Source: an uncultured Collinsella sp.
GTDB taxonomy: Bacteria; Actinomycetota; Coriobacteriia; Coriobacteriales; Coriobacteriaceae
Assembly (NCBI GenBank): GCA_900544875.1
Contig: UQWS01000013.1
Location: 1-58,708, forward strand
DNA: 58,708 nt
Reading direction: 5' to 3'
The notes under the pieces are model-generated. The model saw only the letters and a program-made list of their open reading frames with translations, was not told the origin of the DNA and ran no database searches. Positions 1 to 7,675 of this stretch are shown in pieces. Every line of letters begins with the position of its first letter. Positions within the stretch are counted from its first letter, which is position 1. A program made the translations under genes and the position numbers.

Positions 1-57
1 CTTGTCGAGCTGATAGCGCGTATCAATCGACGGGTTCATGGTAACGGTCAGAATCAT
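1..57 (-). CDS. lacC: Tagatose-6-phosphate kinase / 1-phosphofructokinase, N-terminus only
   Basis: Only the first 19 codons are inside the window; the gene continues beyond the left edge. The translation starts MILTVTMNPSIDTRYQLDK, which matches the start of the complete LacC-type PfkB kinase at 24709-25644 (MILTVTMNPSVDTRYQL) almost residue for residue. It lies downstream of lacA, lacB and lacX on the same strand, so it is the kinase step of the tagatose-6-phosphate pathway (tagatose 6-phosphate to tagatose 1,6-bisphosphate). A 1-phosphofructokinase cannot be excluded from so short a piece. Confidence 0.75.
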   Translation of the reverse strand, partial: MILTVTMNPSIDTRYQLDK

Positions 58-113
58 ATTGAACTCCTGTTTCCGGGGCACGGCACGCGCGGCCCCAAAC
101 ATACGATAGCCTT

Positions 114-995
114 TTAAAGGATCTCGATCTCAAAGCCGCGGGTGACGGTCTCGCCCGGCTTGGCAACCAGGCAGCCACGCTTGTGCTCCAGAATATCGTC
201 CTCGTCGGAGCAGGTGGACAGACCACCCCACGGTTCAACAGCCACAAAGTCGCCCTCGGGCTTGCTCCACACAATCAGGTACGGCATATCGGGGAACGTC
301 AGGCGCACGCCCTTGTCCTCGGTTTTCTTGGTCAGCGTAACCACGCGGCTCTCGAGCACGTCGAAGATGGTCTCCGCGAAGTCGAAGAGTTCGTGGGTAA
401 GCGGCAGGTTCTGGCCGATCATCGGGTTCTTGCTACGGTGCTCGACATCGATCAGGCCTGTGGAGGGAACAGCGGTGCAAAGCTCGGTCGCCTCACGCTG
501 ATCGAAACGAAGTTCATAGTCGTCGTAGGACTCGCCCTCGTCGAGCGGGCACTTAAAGCCGGGGTGACCACCCACAAAGAATGGCATATCCTCGATGCCC
601 TCATTGGTCACCTCGTACGACACGGCCACCTTTTCCGAATCGATCGTGTAACGAGCAACGATCTTAAACGGATACGGGTACTGCTCGAGCAACTCGGCAT
701 GGTCGGCAGAGCTTAGGCTCAGCGCAACCATGTTGTCACTCTGCTTCTCGAGCTTCCACTCCTGCTTGCGGGCAAAACCATGGCGGGCGAGCTTGACCTC
801 GCGACCACCCATAGTCATCGCGCGACCGTCACGAAGGCCGCCGCAGATCGGGAAGCAAATGGGTGCCTGGCCCGACCAGACCGAAGGATCACCCTGCCAC
901 AGGTACTCACGGCCGTTGGCCGCAATAGAAGTGAACGACCCGCCCGCCGTGCTCAGTGCTACGCGGATAGAACCGTTATCAAGAACAAACTCCAT
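114..995 (-). CDS. lacX: LacX-like aldose 1-epimerase family protein
   Basis: A 293-residue protein of the galactose-mutarotase fold, LacX subgroup, expected to interconvert anomers of a sugar or sugar phosphate in the cytoplasm. The GGHPGFKCPLDEGE motif near the middle and the EPWGGLSTCSDEDD motif near the C-terminus are typical of LacX-type proteins. I chose ATG at 995 (MEFVLDNGS) because GGGAAGG lies just upstream, rather than the in-frame start at 1028. It sits between lacB and lacC in the same operon. A close paralogue, similar along its full length, is at 25704-26585, also next to a lacC. The exact substrate is inferred from context only. Confidence 0.85.
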   Translation of the reverse strand: MEFVLDNGSIRVALSTAGGSFTSIAANGREYLWQGDPSVWSGQAPICFPICGGLRDGRAMTMGGREVKLARHGFARKQEWKLEKQSDNMVALSLSSADHAELLEQYPYPFKIVARYTIDSEKVAVSYEVTNEGIEDMPFFVGGHPGFKCPLDEGESYDDYELRFDQREATELCTAVPSTGLIDVEHRSKNPMIGQNLPLTHELFDFAETIFDVLESRVVTLTKKTEDKGVRLTFPDMPYLIVWSKPEGDFVAVEPWGGLSTCSDEDDILEHKRGCLVAKPGETVTRGFEIEIL

Positions 996-1114
996 AGGAG
1001 CCTTCCCTTTCTTACGACAGCCCGCCAAGTCAATAGGGCTGATAGAAAACCGGCCCGCGCCCCCTCACAGAAACGCGAGCCGTCAACGGATTAGTTAATT
1101 ACGCCGGATACCCG

Positions 1115-1639
1115 CTAGTCATGGTATTCGCCGCGGTCCCACTTCTCGAGGAACTCGTCAAAGAAGTGCGGGTCGGCCTGAGCCTCGGCGTCGGCCTTAT
1201 TGCAGGCATCGATCTTGGCAATCAGGGCATCGTGCTCGGGGGTCTTCTCGTAGGGCTCCTCCAGGAAGGCAAGCATGATGTCGGCCATCAGGAACTCGCC
1301 GGTGATCTTGCCGCCAAAGCCCACGATGTTGGCGTTGAGCTCGCGACGGGCATACAGGGCAGAGGTCATGTCGCGAACCAGAGCGCAGCGGGCGCCGGGA
1401 ACCTTGTTGACGGCGTTGGTGATGCCGATGCCGGTGCCGCACAGGGCCACGCCAAAGTCGGCCTTGCCGCTGGCAACGGCCTCGCCCACGGCCTTACCGT
1501 AGATGGGATAGTGCGTACGGGTGTGGCTGTAGGTGCCGCAGTCGAGCACCTTGTAGCCAGCCTGCTCCAGGCGGTCGGCCAGATAGATCTTCTCGTCCGT
1601 AACGATATGGTCGCAACCGATTGCGATGGTCTTCTTCAT
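1115..1639 (-). CDS. lacB: Galactose-6-phosphate isomerase subunit LacB
   Basis: A 174-residue RpiB/LacAB-family protein that with LacA converts D-galactose 6-phosphate to D-tagatose 6-phosphate in the cytosol. Visible signatures are the N-terminal GCDHIVTDEK segment, the family CGTGIGITNAVNK loop with the conserved Cys, and the HTRTHYPIYG segment characteristic of LacB rather than RpiB. Its length is typical for LacB. Start at ATG 1639 is preceded by AAAGGA seven bases upstream. LacA is encoded 63 bp upstream on the same strand, so the subunits are co-transcribed. Confidence 0.95.
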   Translation of the reverse strand: MKKTIAIGCDHIVTDEKIYLADRLEQAGYKVLDCGTYSHTRTHYPIYGKAVGEAVASGKADFGVALCGTGIGITNAVNKVPGARCALVRDMTSALYARRELNANIVGFGGKITGEFLMADIMLAFLEEPYEKTPEHDALIAKIDACNKADAEAQADPHFFDEFLEKWDRGEYHD

Positions 1640-1702
1640 CAGAACGTCCTTTCGTCTGAATTCACAAGTTGAGGTAGAAGTTCGAGTTCTCGGTGGCTCT
1701 CG

Positions 1703-2131
1703 TTAGGCCATCTTGTTGAGCATGTCGACACGGATCTGGTGACGGCCGCCGGCGTACTGGGCACGCAGGAACTCGCGGGCGATCTTCTTGGCGACCTCGG
1801 TGCCCACAACGCCCGGGCCCATGGTGACCATGCGCGAGCCGTTGTGCTCGCGGGTCATGTAAGCGGAACGCTCATCGGAAATGTTGGCGACAACCATGCC
1901 CTTGATCTTAACGGCGGCCATATAGGAGCCGACGCCGTACTCATCGAATGCGAAGCCCTGGGAATCCTTGTGCTCCAGCAGGTCCTTGGCAACGGCGGTC
2001 GCGGAATCGACAAAGTCCGCGGCAGGGGTCTCGGAATAGTCGACGACCTCGTGACCGTCGGCGATGAGCATCTCCTTGATGGACTCCTTCATCGACATAC
2101 CGTCGGCATCGGAAGCGATTACAACCCTCAT
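1703..2131 (-). CDS. lacA: Galactose-6-phosphate isomerase subunit LacA
   Basis: A 142-residue partner of LacB in the heteromeric galactose-6-phosphate isomerase. It begins MRVVIASDADGMSMKE and has the LacA-type loop FAFDEYGVGSYMAAVK in place of the CGTGIG loop of LacB/RpiB, plus a conserved C-terminal GGRHQIRVDMLNKM segment. Start at 2131 has a strong AAGGAGG ribosome-binding site. It is the first gene of the minus-strand operon lacA-lacB-lacX-lacC; the upstream region carries TGTTC/GAACA inverted repeats that may be LacR-type operators. Confidence 0.95.
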   Translation of the reverse strand: MRVVIASDADGMSMKESIKEMLIADGHEVVDYSETPAADFVDSATAVAKDLLEHKDSQGFAFDEYGVGSYMAAVKIKGMVVANISDERSAYMTREHNGSRMVTMGPGVVGTEVAKKIAREFLRAQYAGGRHQIRVDMLNKMA

Positions 2132-2225
2132 GACATCCTCCTTGAGAGATACGCTAGCGCGTAGTTTCTGTTTGGAAGTGTTGAATCGCGTTCAGGTCCG
2201 GGCATCTGAATGTGCGGTTCTTCAC

Positions 2226-2300
2226 TGTTCATGTTTATTTGAACACATTCGAACAGTAACTGCAACAACTATTTGTTTATCTTTGTTCTTTTTTGAACAA
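2226..2300. promoter_or_regulatory. Candidate DeoR/LacR operators upstream of lacABXC
   Basis: The AT-rich lacA upstream region carries two TGTTC/GAACA inverted repeats. TGTTCATGTTTATTTGAACA is at 2226-2245 and TTGTTCTTTTTTGAACAA at 2283-2300. Between them ATTCGAACAGTAAC (2247-2260) recurs with one change at 21561-21574 upstream of the DeoR gene. I infer that these bind the DeoR-family regulator at 20764-21528. No clear -35/-10 pair could be fixed. Confidence 0.5.
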
Positions 2301-2362
2301 GTACCGTTTACGGATAATTGCTGACCGCTTGCGCCTGACGCGAACGTAGCGACCACGCGTTC

Positions 2363-2404
2363 AACAAACAAAAGGGCGGCCGAGAACGTGTCTCGGCCGC
2401 CCTT
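2363..2404 (-). terminator. Intrinsic terminator of the 2439-3452 gene
   Basis: A perfect 14-bp stem (2372-2385 with 2391-2404, loop of 5) reads into a T-rich stretch on the minus strand at 2363-2373. It lies 35 bp downstream of the membrane-protein gene and insulates it from the lacA promoter region. Confidence 0.85.
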
Positions 2405-2438
2405 CAGCGGTATCTCCCGGCATATACAGCTGTTTTAG

Positions 2439-3452
2439 CTATTCGAACTGCCCGCCCTTTTTGGCGTGCTTGGACGGAGCGCTCAGAAAGCGGCCCGTCA
2501 AATAGTTCGCTGGACCGGAGATATCAATCCCCAGCAGCACGTGCCCCAGCCACAAAAACGCCGCGAGCACCAGCAATGGAATCACGCACGAGGTCACGAT
2601 CATCACGATGACGCCTTCGATGAGATCGGTCACTTGCTGCACGATCTCGTCGGTCATCTGCTTGGCGCCGCTGGTCACCGACGTGACGAGACCCGAGGCA
2701 CCGTCGGCAAGCTGCTCAAGCACGCTCTTGGACTCTGTGGACTCGGTCTTTTTCTTGCCTGCTTTGGAGCTGTCGCTATCTGCCGCACCCGCAGCGTCGG
2801 CCGCCTTTTGCTCGGCCGCCTCGATGCTAACGCGATACGTTTCGTCGACCTTCTGCGACACCCATACGCTTGCAGGCACCAACGCCATGCCAATTATGGC
2901 GACCACCAGCACACGCGTTGCCACGCGGCGCAAGACGGCGCTGGTGCTCCAGCGTCCGTGAATACCAAGCGACACCGCAAAGAGCACCAGCGCAAACGGA
3001 ATCAGGATACCCAGACCAACCGACCACAAAATGGTCAGCAGGTATTTCTCGAGGTAGAGCACGGCAAGTACGATGCCCAAGTTTCCCGAAAGCTGTGCGA
3101 GCTGCTCGGCAACCGGCGTTCCCGTATCGCCCGGCAGCGCGGTGATACCCGCAGATAGGGCGACGCACGAGGTCGTGAGCGCCAAAACATTGCCCTTCTT
3201 TTGATCGATGACCTCGATGGTGGAGTCCCAGGTCTTGGTATCGGCAAAATGCGGACGAGCTACAAAGCCCGACAGCAGCGCCAGTACCAAAAGCGCAACG
3301 ATAAAGCCAATCTGCAGTTTTTTGTTTGCGCACACGACATCGGACAGGCTGGGCTGCAGCTCGGTTACCGTCGTATGCTCGGTTATCTGGACAGGACGCC
3401 CATGAGCCATCTCGTTCGCGCCTCTCTTTTGAATCGATCCGTTGTCCGGCAT
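2439..3452 (-). CDS. Multi-pass membrane protein of unknown function
   Basis: A 337-residue protein I do not recognise. Predicted membrane segments lie around residues 47-65, 121-162 (probably two), 179-199 and 279-308. A charged Ala/Asp/Ser/Lys-rich soluble stretch (about 205-245) and an amphipathic helix region (about 245-278) separate the last two. No catalytic motif is visible. Start at 3452 is supported by GGAGG seven to eight bases upstream; MAHGRPVQ at 3410 is an alternative. It is a single-gene transcript with its own terminator, between the lac catabolic operon and lacF, with no obvious functional link to either. Confidence 0.75.
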   Translation of the reverse strand: MPDNGSIQKRGANEMAHGRPVQITEHTTVTELQPSLSDVVCANKKLQIGFIVALLVLALLSGFVARPHFADTKTWDSTIEVIDQKKGNVLALTTSCVALSAGITALPGDTGTPVAEQLAQLSGNLGIVLAVLYLEKYLLTILWSVGLGILIPFALVLFAVSLGIHGRWSTSAVLRRVATRVLVVAIIGMALVPASVWVSQKVDETYRVSIEAAEQKAADAAGAADSDSSKAGKKKTESTESKSVLEQLADGASGLVTSVTSGAKQMTDEIVQQVTDLIEGVIVMIVTSCVIPLLVLAAFLWLGHVLLGIDISGPANYLTGRFLSAPSKHAKKGGQFE

Positions 3453-3568
3453 TTGGATACCTCCTCATTCCGGCCTGTATTGCGGATGGAAGTATACCCA
3501 CCCAGCGAAAAACCGAACGGGAGGGCGTGCAGAAGCTCCATAACGCTGCTAGTCGAATAGTGCCATTT

Positions 3569-3790
3569 CAAAACTATGCCGGTTTACTACGATAAAACCG
3601 ATAGGACCGACCACATTTGCTATTAGTAGAAAATGACAAGCGTTCTACCTGCGGCTTTGATAACGCTGTTCTTTCCATAGTTGAAAGAATGCGATTCATC
3701 GTAGTAAACCGGCATAGTTTTGTAACCGACAGGCCGATTCGGCACCGCAGCAAACCCAATTACTCGTTTTCTTCCGTCCTCAAAGGATCA
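3569..3790. repeat. Inverted-repeat element, copy 1 (222 bp)
   Basis: The core 3569-3722 is bounded by perfect 25-bp inverted repeats (3569-3593 and 3698-3722; inner sequence ACTATGCCGGTTTACTACG). A second block at 3765-3790 (GTTTTCTTCCGTCC, ending AAGGATCA) lies 43 bp beyond. The copy at 22895-23116 has the same core length (154 bp), the same 43-bp offset and the same outer block. A shared internal CTACCTGCGG motif is also present. It is probably a MITE-like element or a structured RNA; no transposase is nearby. Confidence 0.8.
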
Positions 3791-3804
3791 AATGCATGGC
3801 AGGA

Positions 3805-3848
3805 GTGTCCCAAACTGCCGGCAGATAAGGAACGTCCCCAAGTGCCGG
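3805..3848. repeat. Degenerate 'GGAACGTCCC' palindromic repeat
   Basis: AACTGCCGGCAGATAAGGAACGTCCCC-type sequence (given here only in part) matches the better conserved palindromes at 49807-49856. It lies between the inverted-repeat element and the lacF terminator and appears to be a degenerate intergenic repeat with no coding content. Confidence 0.5.
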
Positions 3849-3855
3849 GTAAACA

Positions 3856-3890
3856 GAAAAAGCCCTGTCGCGGGTTTGCGGCAGAGCTTT
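3856..3890 (-). terminator. Intrinsic terminator of lacF
   Basis: On the minus strand GCTCTGCCGC pairs with GCGACAGGGC (3862-3871 with 3878-3887) and is followed by TTTTTCT. It lies about 30 bp downstream of the lacF stop codon. Confidence 0.8.
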
Positions 3891-3918
3891 TGGAAGGGGA
3901 CTTGGTTGTAAGGACTCG

Positions 3919-4257
3919 TTAGGCGAGCTTGGCCTCGAGCGCAGCGATGCGCTTGTAGGCGTCGATGGTAAAGCGGGTCTGCTTCTCCAGAATCATGGTG
4001 GTCATGAGAGTGTCCTGAGCGTGAGCCATGATGAAGGTCATCTCCATCTCGCCACCGCCGGCCTCCTGCGAAAGCAGCTTGGTCTGCGTGTCGTGGGCAC
4101 CGATGAGCGCATCGCTGGCATCCTTGTGCAGCTGCTCGGCCTTCTCAAAGTCACCCTCGCGAGCAGCATCGAGCGCTGCAAGCAGATCGGTCTGGGCGTC
4201 ACCTGCGTATGCGACGATCTCGAATCCAACCATCGAGATTTCTTCTTTGGTTGCCAT
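3919..4257 (-). CDS. lacF: PTS lactose/cellobiose-family EIIA component
   Basis: A 112-residue EIIA of the lactose/N,N'-diacetylchitobiose PTS family, a cytoplasmic trimer that passes phosphate from HPr to the EIIB domain. The phospho-acceptor is His79 in MAHAQDTLM; the metal-binding Asp82 is present, while the second His of the common HAQDHLM motif is Thr83. It is the only lactose-type EIIA seen here and presumably serves all three LacE permeases. It is transcribed alone, with its own terminator. The upstream ATTCAAACA motif suggests control with the lacA operon. Confidence 0.92.
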   Translation of the reverse strand: MATKEEISMVGFEIVAYAGDAQTDLLAALDAAREGDFEKAEQLHKDASDALIGAHDTQTKLLSQEAGGGEMEMTFIMAHAQDTLMTTMILEKQTRFTIDAYKRIAALEAKLA

Positions 4258-4340
4258 ATTGCGTTCCTTTCACATATGAACCAATGGAGAGCATCGCGTC
4301 CGGGCATACGCGCTGCGTTCTGTATGGCAGAAACAATAAC

Positions 4341-4360
4341 ATTCAAACAAAAAAGAACAG
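4341..4360. promoter_or_regulatory. Candidate LacR/DeoR-type site upstream of lacF
   Basis: ATTCAAACAAAAAAGAACAG resembles the ATTCRAACAGTAAC motif shared by the lacA and DeoR upstream regions. A second similar stretch, TGAACAATATCGAACACAA, is at about 4425-4443. The assignment is inferred from similarity among the three sites only. Confidence 0.35.
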
Positions 4361-4471
4361 CGCAAAACGTAATTTCGAGCTATGAACGGTCACTTTTCGC
4401 CCGTGAACGGTTTTTAAACCAATCTGAACAATATCGAACACAATTAGCGGCAACCCAAACAGGGCCGCACC

Positions 4472-5476
4472 CTAACGCAAATCGCGCACCGTATCGCCCT
4501 CTACGAGCACACCGGGAATCAGCATGTGCTCCACGCCAGACGCACCCCCATCGGCGCCGGCAATCTTGTCGACCGCCCACATGCCGACGCGCTTGTTGTC
4601 AAAGCGCACCGTGGTCAGGCGACGGTCGGGCACGATATCGCCCAGGCTGTCATCAACACCCACCACGCTCACGTCCTTGGGCACACGCCTTCCGCACGAC
4701 TCGAGCCCGCGAATGCAGCCGTAGGCCATGGCATCGTTGGAAGCATAAATGGCCGTACAGGTCGGATCTTCCGCCAGAGCCTGACCGGCAGCATATCCGC
4801 TCTGTGCCGTCCAATCCCCACGGACGAGTCGCGGCGGTTCAATACCATGCGCGCGCAATGTCTCGCGCCAGCCCTCCTCGCGCCGCATGCCCGAAAGCGA
4901 GCGCTCGGGACACGAGATAAAGTGCACGGTTTTGTGCCCCCGCCCCAGCAAGTACTCGACCACCTGGCGCGAGCAATCGAACTGGTCGTTATCGACCGTT
5001 GAACAGAGCGGGTGCTCCAGCATCGTAACGAGCACCGTCTGCATGCCGGGCAGCGGCTCGAAGGTGCCAAAGTCCGCCGGCATGCGATTCATGATCACGA
5101 CCATGCCGTCTACCGGCAGCGCGCTCATACGCGACGATGCGCTCTCGAGGGTATAGGGATGTCCATCTACTTTAGTGAGGGTGATGGCATAGCCATGTTT
5201 GTCGGCCGCGGCAGCAAAGCCCTCCATACGGTCGAGGTTGCCGGTACCGGTAATGTTGAACATGGCGACGCCAACGGTCTTAAACTTGCCACGGCGCAAC
5301 GATCGACCGGCAAAATTGGGACGATACCCCAGCTCGCGCATGGCGGCACGCACGCGCTCCTTGGTCTCGGGGCGCACGCTGGGCGAATCGTGCACGGTGC
5401 GCGAGACCGTCTGCTCCGAGACGCCCGCGAGGCGCGCCACGTCTTTGACGGATACCGATTTTTTAACAGCGGCCAT
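4472..5476 (-). CDS. LacI-family repressor of lac cassette 1
   Basis: A 334-residue LacI/GalR-family regulator. The N-terminal helix-turn-helix reads VKDVARLAGVSEQTVSRTV, followed by the hinge segment ELGYRPNFAGRSLR and a periplasmic-binding-protein-like effector domain. It is divergent from lacE1 across 357 bp that contain two LacI-type sites centred on AACGTT or AACGTC. I infer that it represses lacE1-lacG1 and perhaps itself, with a phosphorylated galactoside as likely inducer. Its recognition-helix residues (EQT) differ from those of the two paralogues (RQT, LKT). Confidence 0.88.
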   Translation of the reverse strand: MAAVKKSVSVKDVARLAGVSEQTVSRTVHDSPSVRPETKERVRAAMRELGYRPNFAGRSLRRGKFKTVGVAMFNITGTGNLDRMEGFAAAADKHGYAITLTKVDGHPYTLESASSRMSALPVDGMVVIMNRMPADFGTFEPLPGMQTVLVTMLEHPLCSTVDNDQFDCSRQVVEYLLGRGHKTVHFISCPERSLSGMRREEGWRETLRAHGIEPPRLVRGDWTAQSGYAAGQALAEDPTCTAIYASNDAMAYGCIRGLESCGRRVPKDVSVVGVDDSLGDIVPDRRLTTVRFDNKRVGMWAVDKIAGADGGASGVEHMLIPGVLVEGDTVRDLR

Positions 5477-5634
5477 AGGTCGATCTTTCTATGTCAACGA
5501 TGCCATTGGTGGCACCTTGCGCAGTCAAATGAAACGTCTTCAAGTATATCTAACGCCTCCCCCACCATACGCTCACCACCCAAAACCTACCGTTCACCGA
5601 CATTTTTGCTTCCCCGAACGGCTTTTGTCGCCCA

Positions 5635-5652
5635 AATGTTAACGTTGCCATT
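5635..5652. promoter_or_regulatory. LacI-type operator, cassette 1, site A
   Basis: AATGTTAACGTTGCCATT is an imperfect palindrome with the central CG typical of LacI-family operators. It lies between the cassette-1 regulator and lacE1. Confidence 0.6.
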
Positions 5653-5754
5653 GTGCAAACACAGAGCCACCGGGCGGCTCAAACGTTTACGCGTAAGGAA
5701 TCGACGGTTCGCAGGCACAGGAACCACCGGTTCGCGTCTTTTTTTGTGTCACAA

Positions 5755-5772
5755 AATGGCAACGTCAACATT
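5755..5772. promoter_or_regulatory. LacI-type operator, cassette 1, site B
   Basis: AATGGCAACGTCAACATT carries the same half-sites as site A in swapped order (ATGGCAAC and ATGTTGAC). It lies about 60 bp before the lacE1 start, where it could block the promoter. Confidence 0.6.
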
Positions 5773-5833
5773 TTGGCAACCGAACGTCAAAAGCTACCAT
5801 CGTTGCTAACCCACCGACTCTTAGGAGCTTTGC

Positions 5834-7609
5834 ATGGAGCAACTCATCGCCACTATCGAAAAGGGCCAGCCCTTTTTCAACGCGATCGCCCGCAACAAGT
5901 ACCTCAAGGCGATCCGCGACGGTTTTATCTCCGTCATCCCCATCATCATCTTCTCGTCCATCTTCTGCCTCGTAGCCTCGGTCCCCAACATCTGGGGTTT
6001 CTACTGGCCCGATGACATCAACAACGCCCTGTGGAAGTGCTACAACTACTCCATGGGCATCCTGGCAATCGCCTGTGCCGCCACCACCGCCAAGCACTTC
6101 GCCGACGCTCAGAACCGCGACCTGCCCAAGAACAACCAGATCAACTTTATCTCATGCATGTGCGCGGCCATCATCGGCTTCTTGCTCCTTTCGAGCGACA
6201 CCATCGCCACGGACGCCGCCAGCGGCTTCAACACCACCTACCTTGGTTCCAAGGGCCTGCTGACTGCCTTCATCGCTGCGTTTGTGACCGGCATCATCTA
6301 CAAGTTCTTTATCAAGCGCAACATCACCGTCAAGATGCCCGAGCAGGTTCCGCCCAACATCTCGCAGACCTTTAAGGACATCATCCCCTTCTCCGTCTGC
6401 ATCACCGTCTTTTGGGTCTTTGACATCGTCTTCCGCGCTGCCTTTGGCTTCTGCTTTGCCCAGGGCGTCATCCAGGTGTTCCAGCCCCTGTTCACCGCTG
6501 CCGACGGCTATATCGGTCTCGCTGTGATCTACGGCGCCATGAGCCTGTTCTGGTTCGTCGGCGTCCACGGCCCCTCGATCGTCGAGCCCGCCATCGCCGC
6601 CGCCCTCGTTGCCAACATGACCGACAACCTGGCTGCATTCCAGGCCGGCGAGCACGCCTCCGCCGTTCTGACGCAGGGCGCCCAGTACTTCGTCGTCTGC
6701 ATGGGCGGCACCGGCGCCACGCTCGTCTTGGTCTTTATGTTCTGCTTCCTGGCCAAGTCCCAGGAGATGCGCGCCGTCGGTAAGGCCGCCATCGTCCCCG
6801 TGTGCTTTGCCGTTAACGAGCCGCTGCTGTTCGCCGCACCCATCGTGCTCAACCCCGTCTTCTTTGTCCCGTTTGTCTTTGCCCCGATCGCCAACATCTG
6901 GATCCTCAAGATCTTTATCGACTTTTTGGGCATGAACGGCTTTATGTACACCCTGCCCTGGACTGTCCCCGGCCCCATTGGCACCATCATGGGCTTGGGC
7001 TTCCAGCCGCTCGCCTTTGTGATGCTCGCCCTTATCCTGGTCGTCGACTTTGTTCTGTACTATCCGTTCTTCCGTGCCTACGACGCCCAGAAGTGCGCCG
7101 AGGAGGCCGAGATCTCCCAGGAGGAGCTCGCCGCCAAGAACGCCGAGAAGGCCGCCAAGCTCAACGATGCCTTCCAGGGCAAGGCTGACGCCAAGAGCGT
7201 TGCCGCCGGCGCCGCTGCCGAGGCCGTGAAGTCCGATGCCCCCGCCGTTCCCGCAGCGCCCGCTGCCGAGGCAACGACCGCCAGCGACCTCAACGGCAAG
7301 CGCGTGCTCGTGCTCTGCCAGGGCGGCGGAACCTCGGGCTTGCTCGCCAACGCGCTGGCCAAGGCCGCCAAGGAGCGCGGTATTAACCTCGAGACCGCTG
7401 CCGAGGCCTATGGCAACCACGTGGACATGCTCCCCGACTTCGATCTGGTCGTCCTGGCCCCGCAAGCCGCCAGCTACCTGGCCGACCTGCAGAAAGACTG
7501 CGAGCGCGTGGGCAACAAGTGCGTCGCCTGCCGCGGTAAGCAGTACATCGAGCTCTCCCAGAACGGCGATAAGTCTCTCGCCTTCGTCTCCGAGCAGCTT
7601 TCGAAGTAA
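5834..7609 (+). CDS. lacE: PTS lactose-type permease EIICB, copy 1
   Basis: A 591-residue inner-membrane permease of the lactose/cellobiose PTS family. Residues 1 to about 425 form the multi-pass EIIC domain, including GVHGPSIVEP and the conserved substrate-site motif NEPLLFAAPIVLNP. An Ala/Glu/Lys-rich linker (about 430-485) leads to a fused EIIB domain with the phospho-cysteine Cys495 in VLVLCQGGGTSGLLAN. Start ATG 5834 has AGGAG six bases upstream. It is co-directional with lacG1, with a hairpin between them. It has no EIIA domain and should depend on LacF. The substrate is inferred as lactose or another galactoside from the adjacent LacG. Confidence 0.93.
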   Translation: MEQLIATIEKGQPFFNAIARNKYLKAIRDGFISVIPIIIFSSIFCLVASVPNIWGFYWPDDINNALWKCYNYSMGILAIACAATTAKHFADAQNRDLPKNNQINFISCMCAAIIGFLLLSSDTIATDAASGFNTTYLGSKGLLTAFIAAFVTGIIYKFFIKRNITVKMPEQVPPNISQTFKDIIPFSVCITVFWVFDIVFRAAFGFCFAQGVIQVFQPLFTAADGYIGLAVIYGAMSLFWFVGVHGPSIVEPAIAAALVANMTDNLAAFQAGEHASAVLTQGAQYFVVCMGGTGATLVLVFMFCFLAKSQEMRAVGKAAIVPVCFAVNEPLLFAAPIVLNPVFFVPFVFAPIANIWILKIFIDFLGMNGFMYTLPWTVPGPIGTIMGLGFQPLAFVMLALILVVDFVLYYPFFRAYDAQKCAEEAEISQEELAAKNAEKAAKLNDAFQGKADAKSVAAGAAAEAVKSDAPAVPAAPAAEATTASDLNGKRVLVLCQGGGTSGLLANALAKAAKERGINLETAAEAYGNHVDMLPDFDLVVLAPQAASYLADLQKDCERVGNKCVACRGKQYIELSQNGDKSLAFVSEQLSK

Positions 7610-7619
7610 GTAACGCTCA

Positions 7620-7651
7620 GGGCCAGCCGACCATCCAAGACCGGCTGGCCC
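7620..7651 (+). other. Intercistronic hairpin lacE1-lacG1
   Basis: GGGCCAGCCG (7620-7629) pairs perfectly with CGGCTGGCCC (7642-7651), followed only by TTCGATTT. This could give partial termination or act as an mRNA-processing or stability element that sets the permease/hydrolase ratio. Confidence 0.55.
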
Positions 7652-7675
7652 TTCGATTTAGACGATTGGATCATC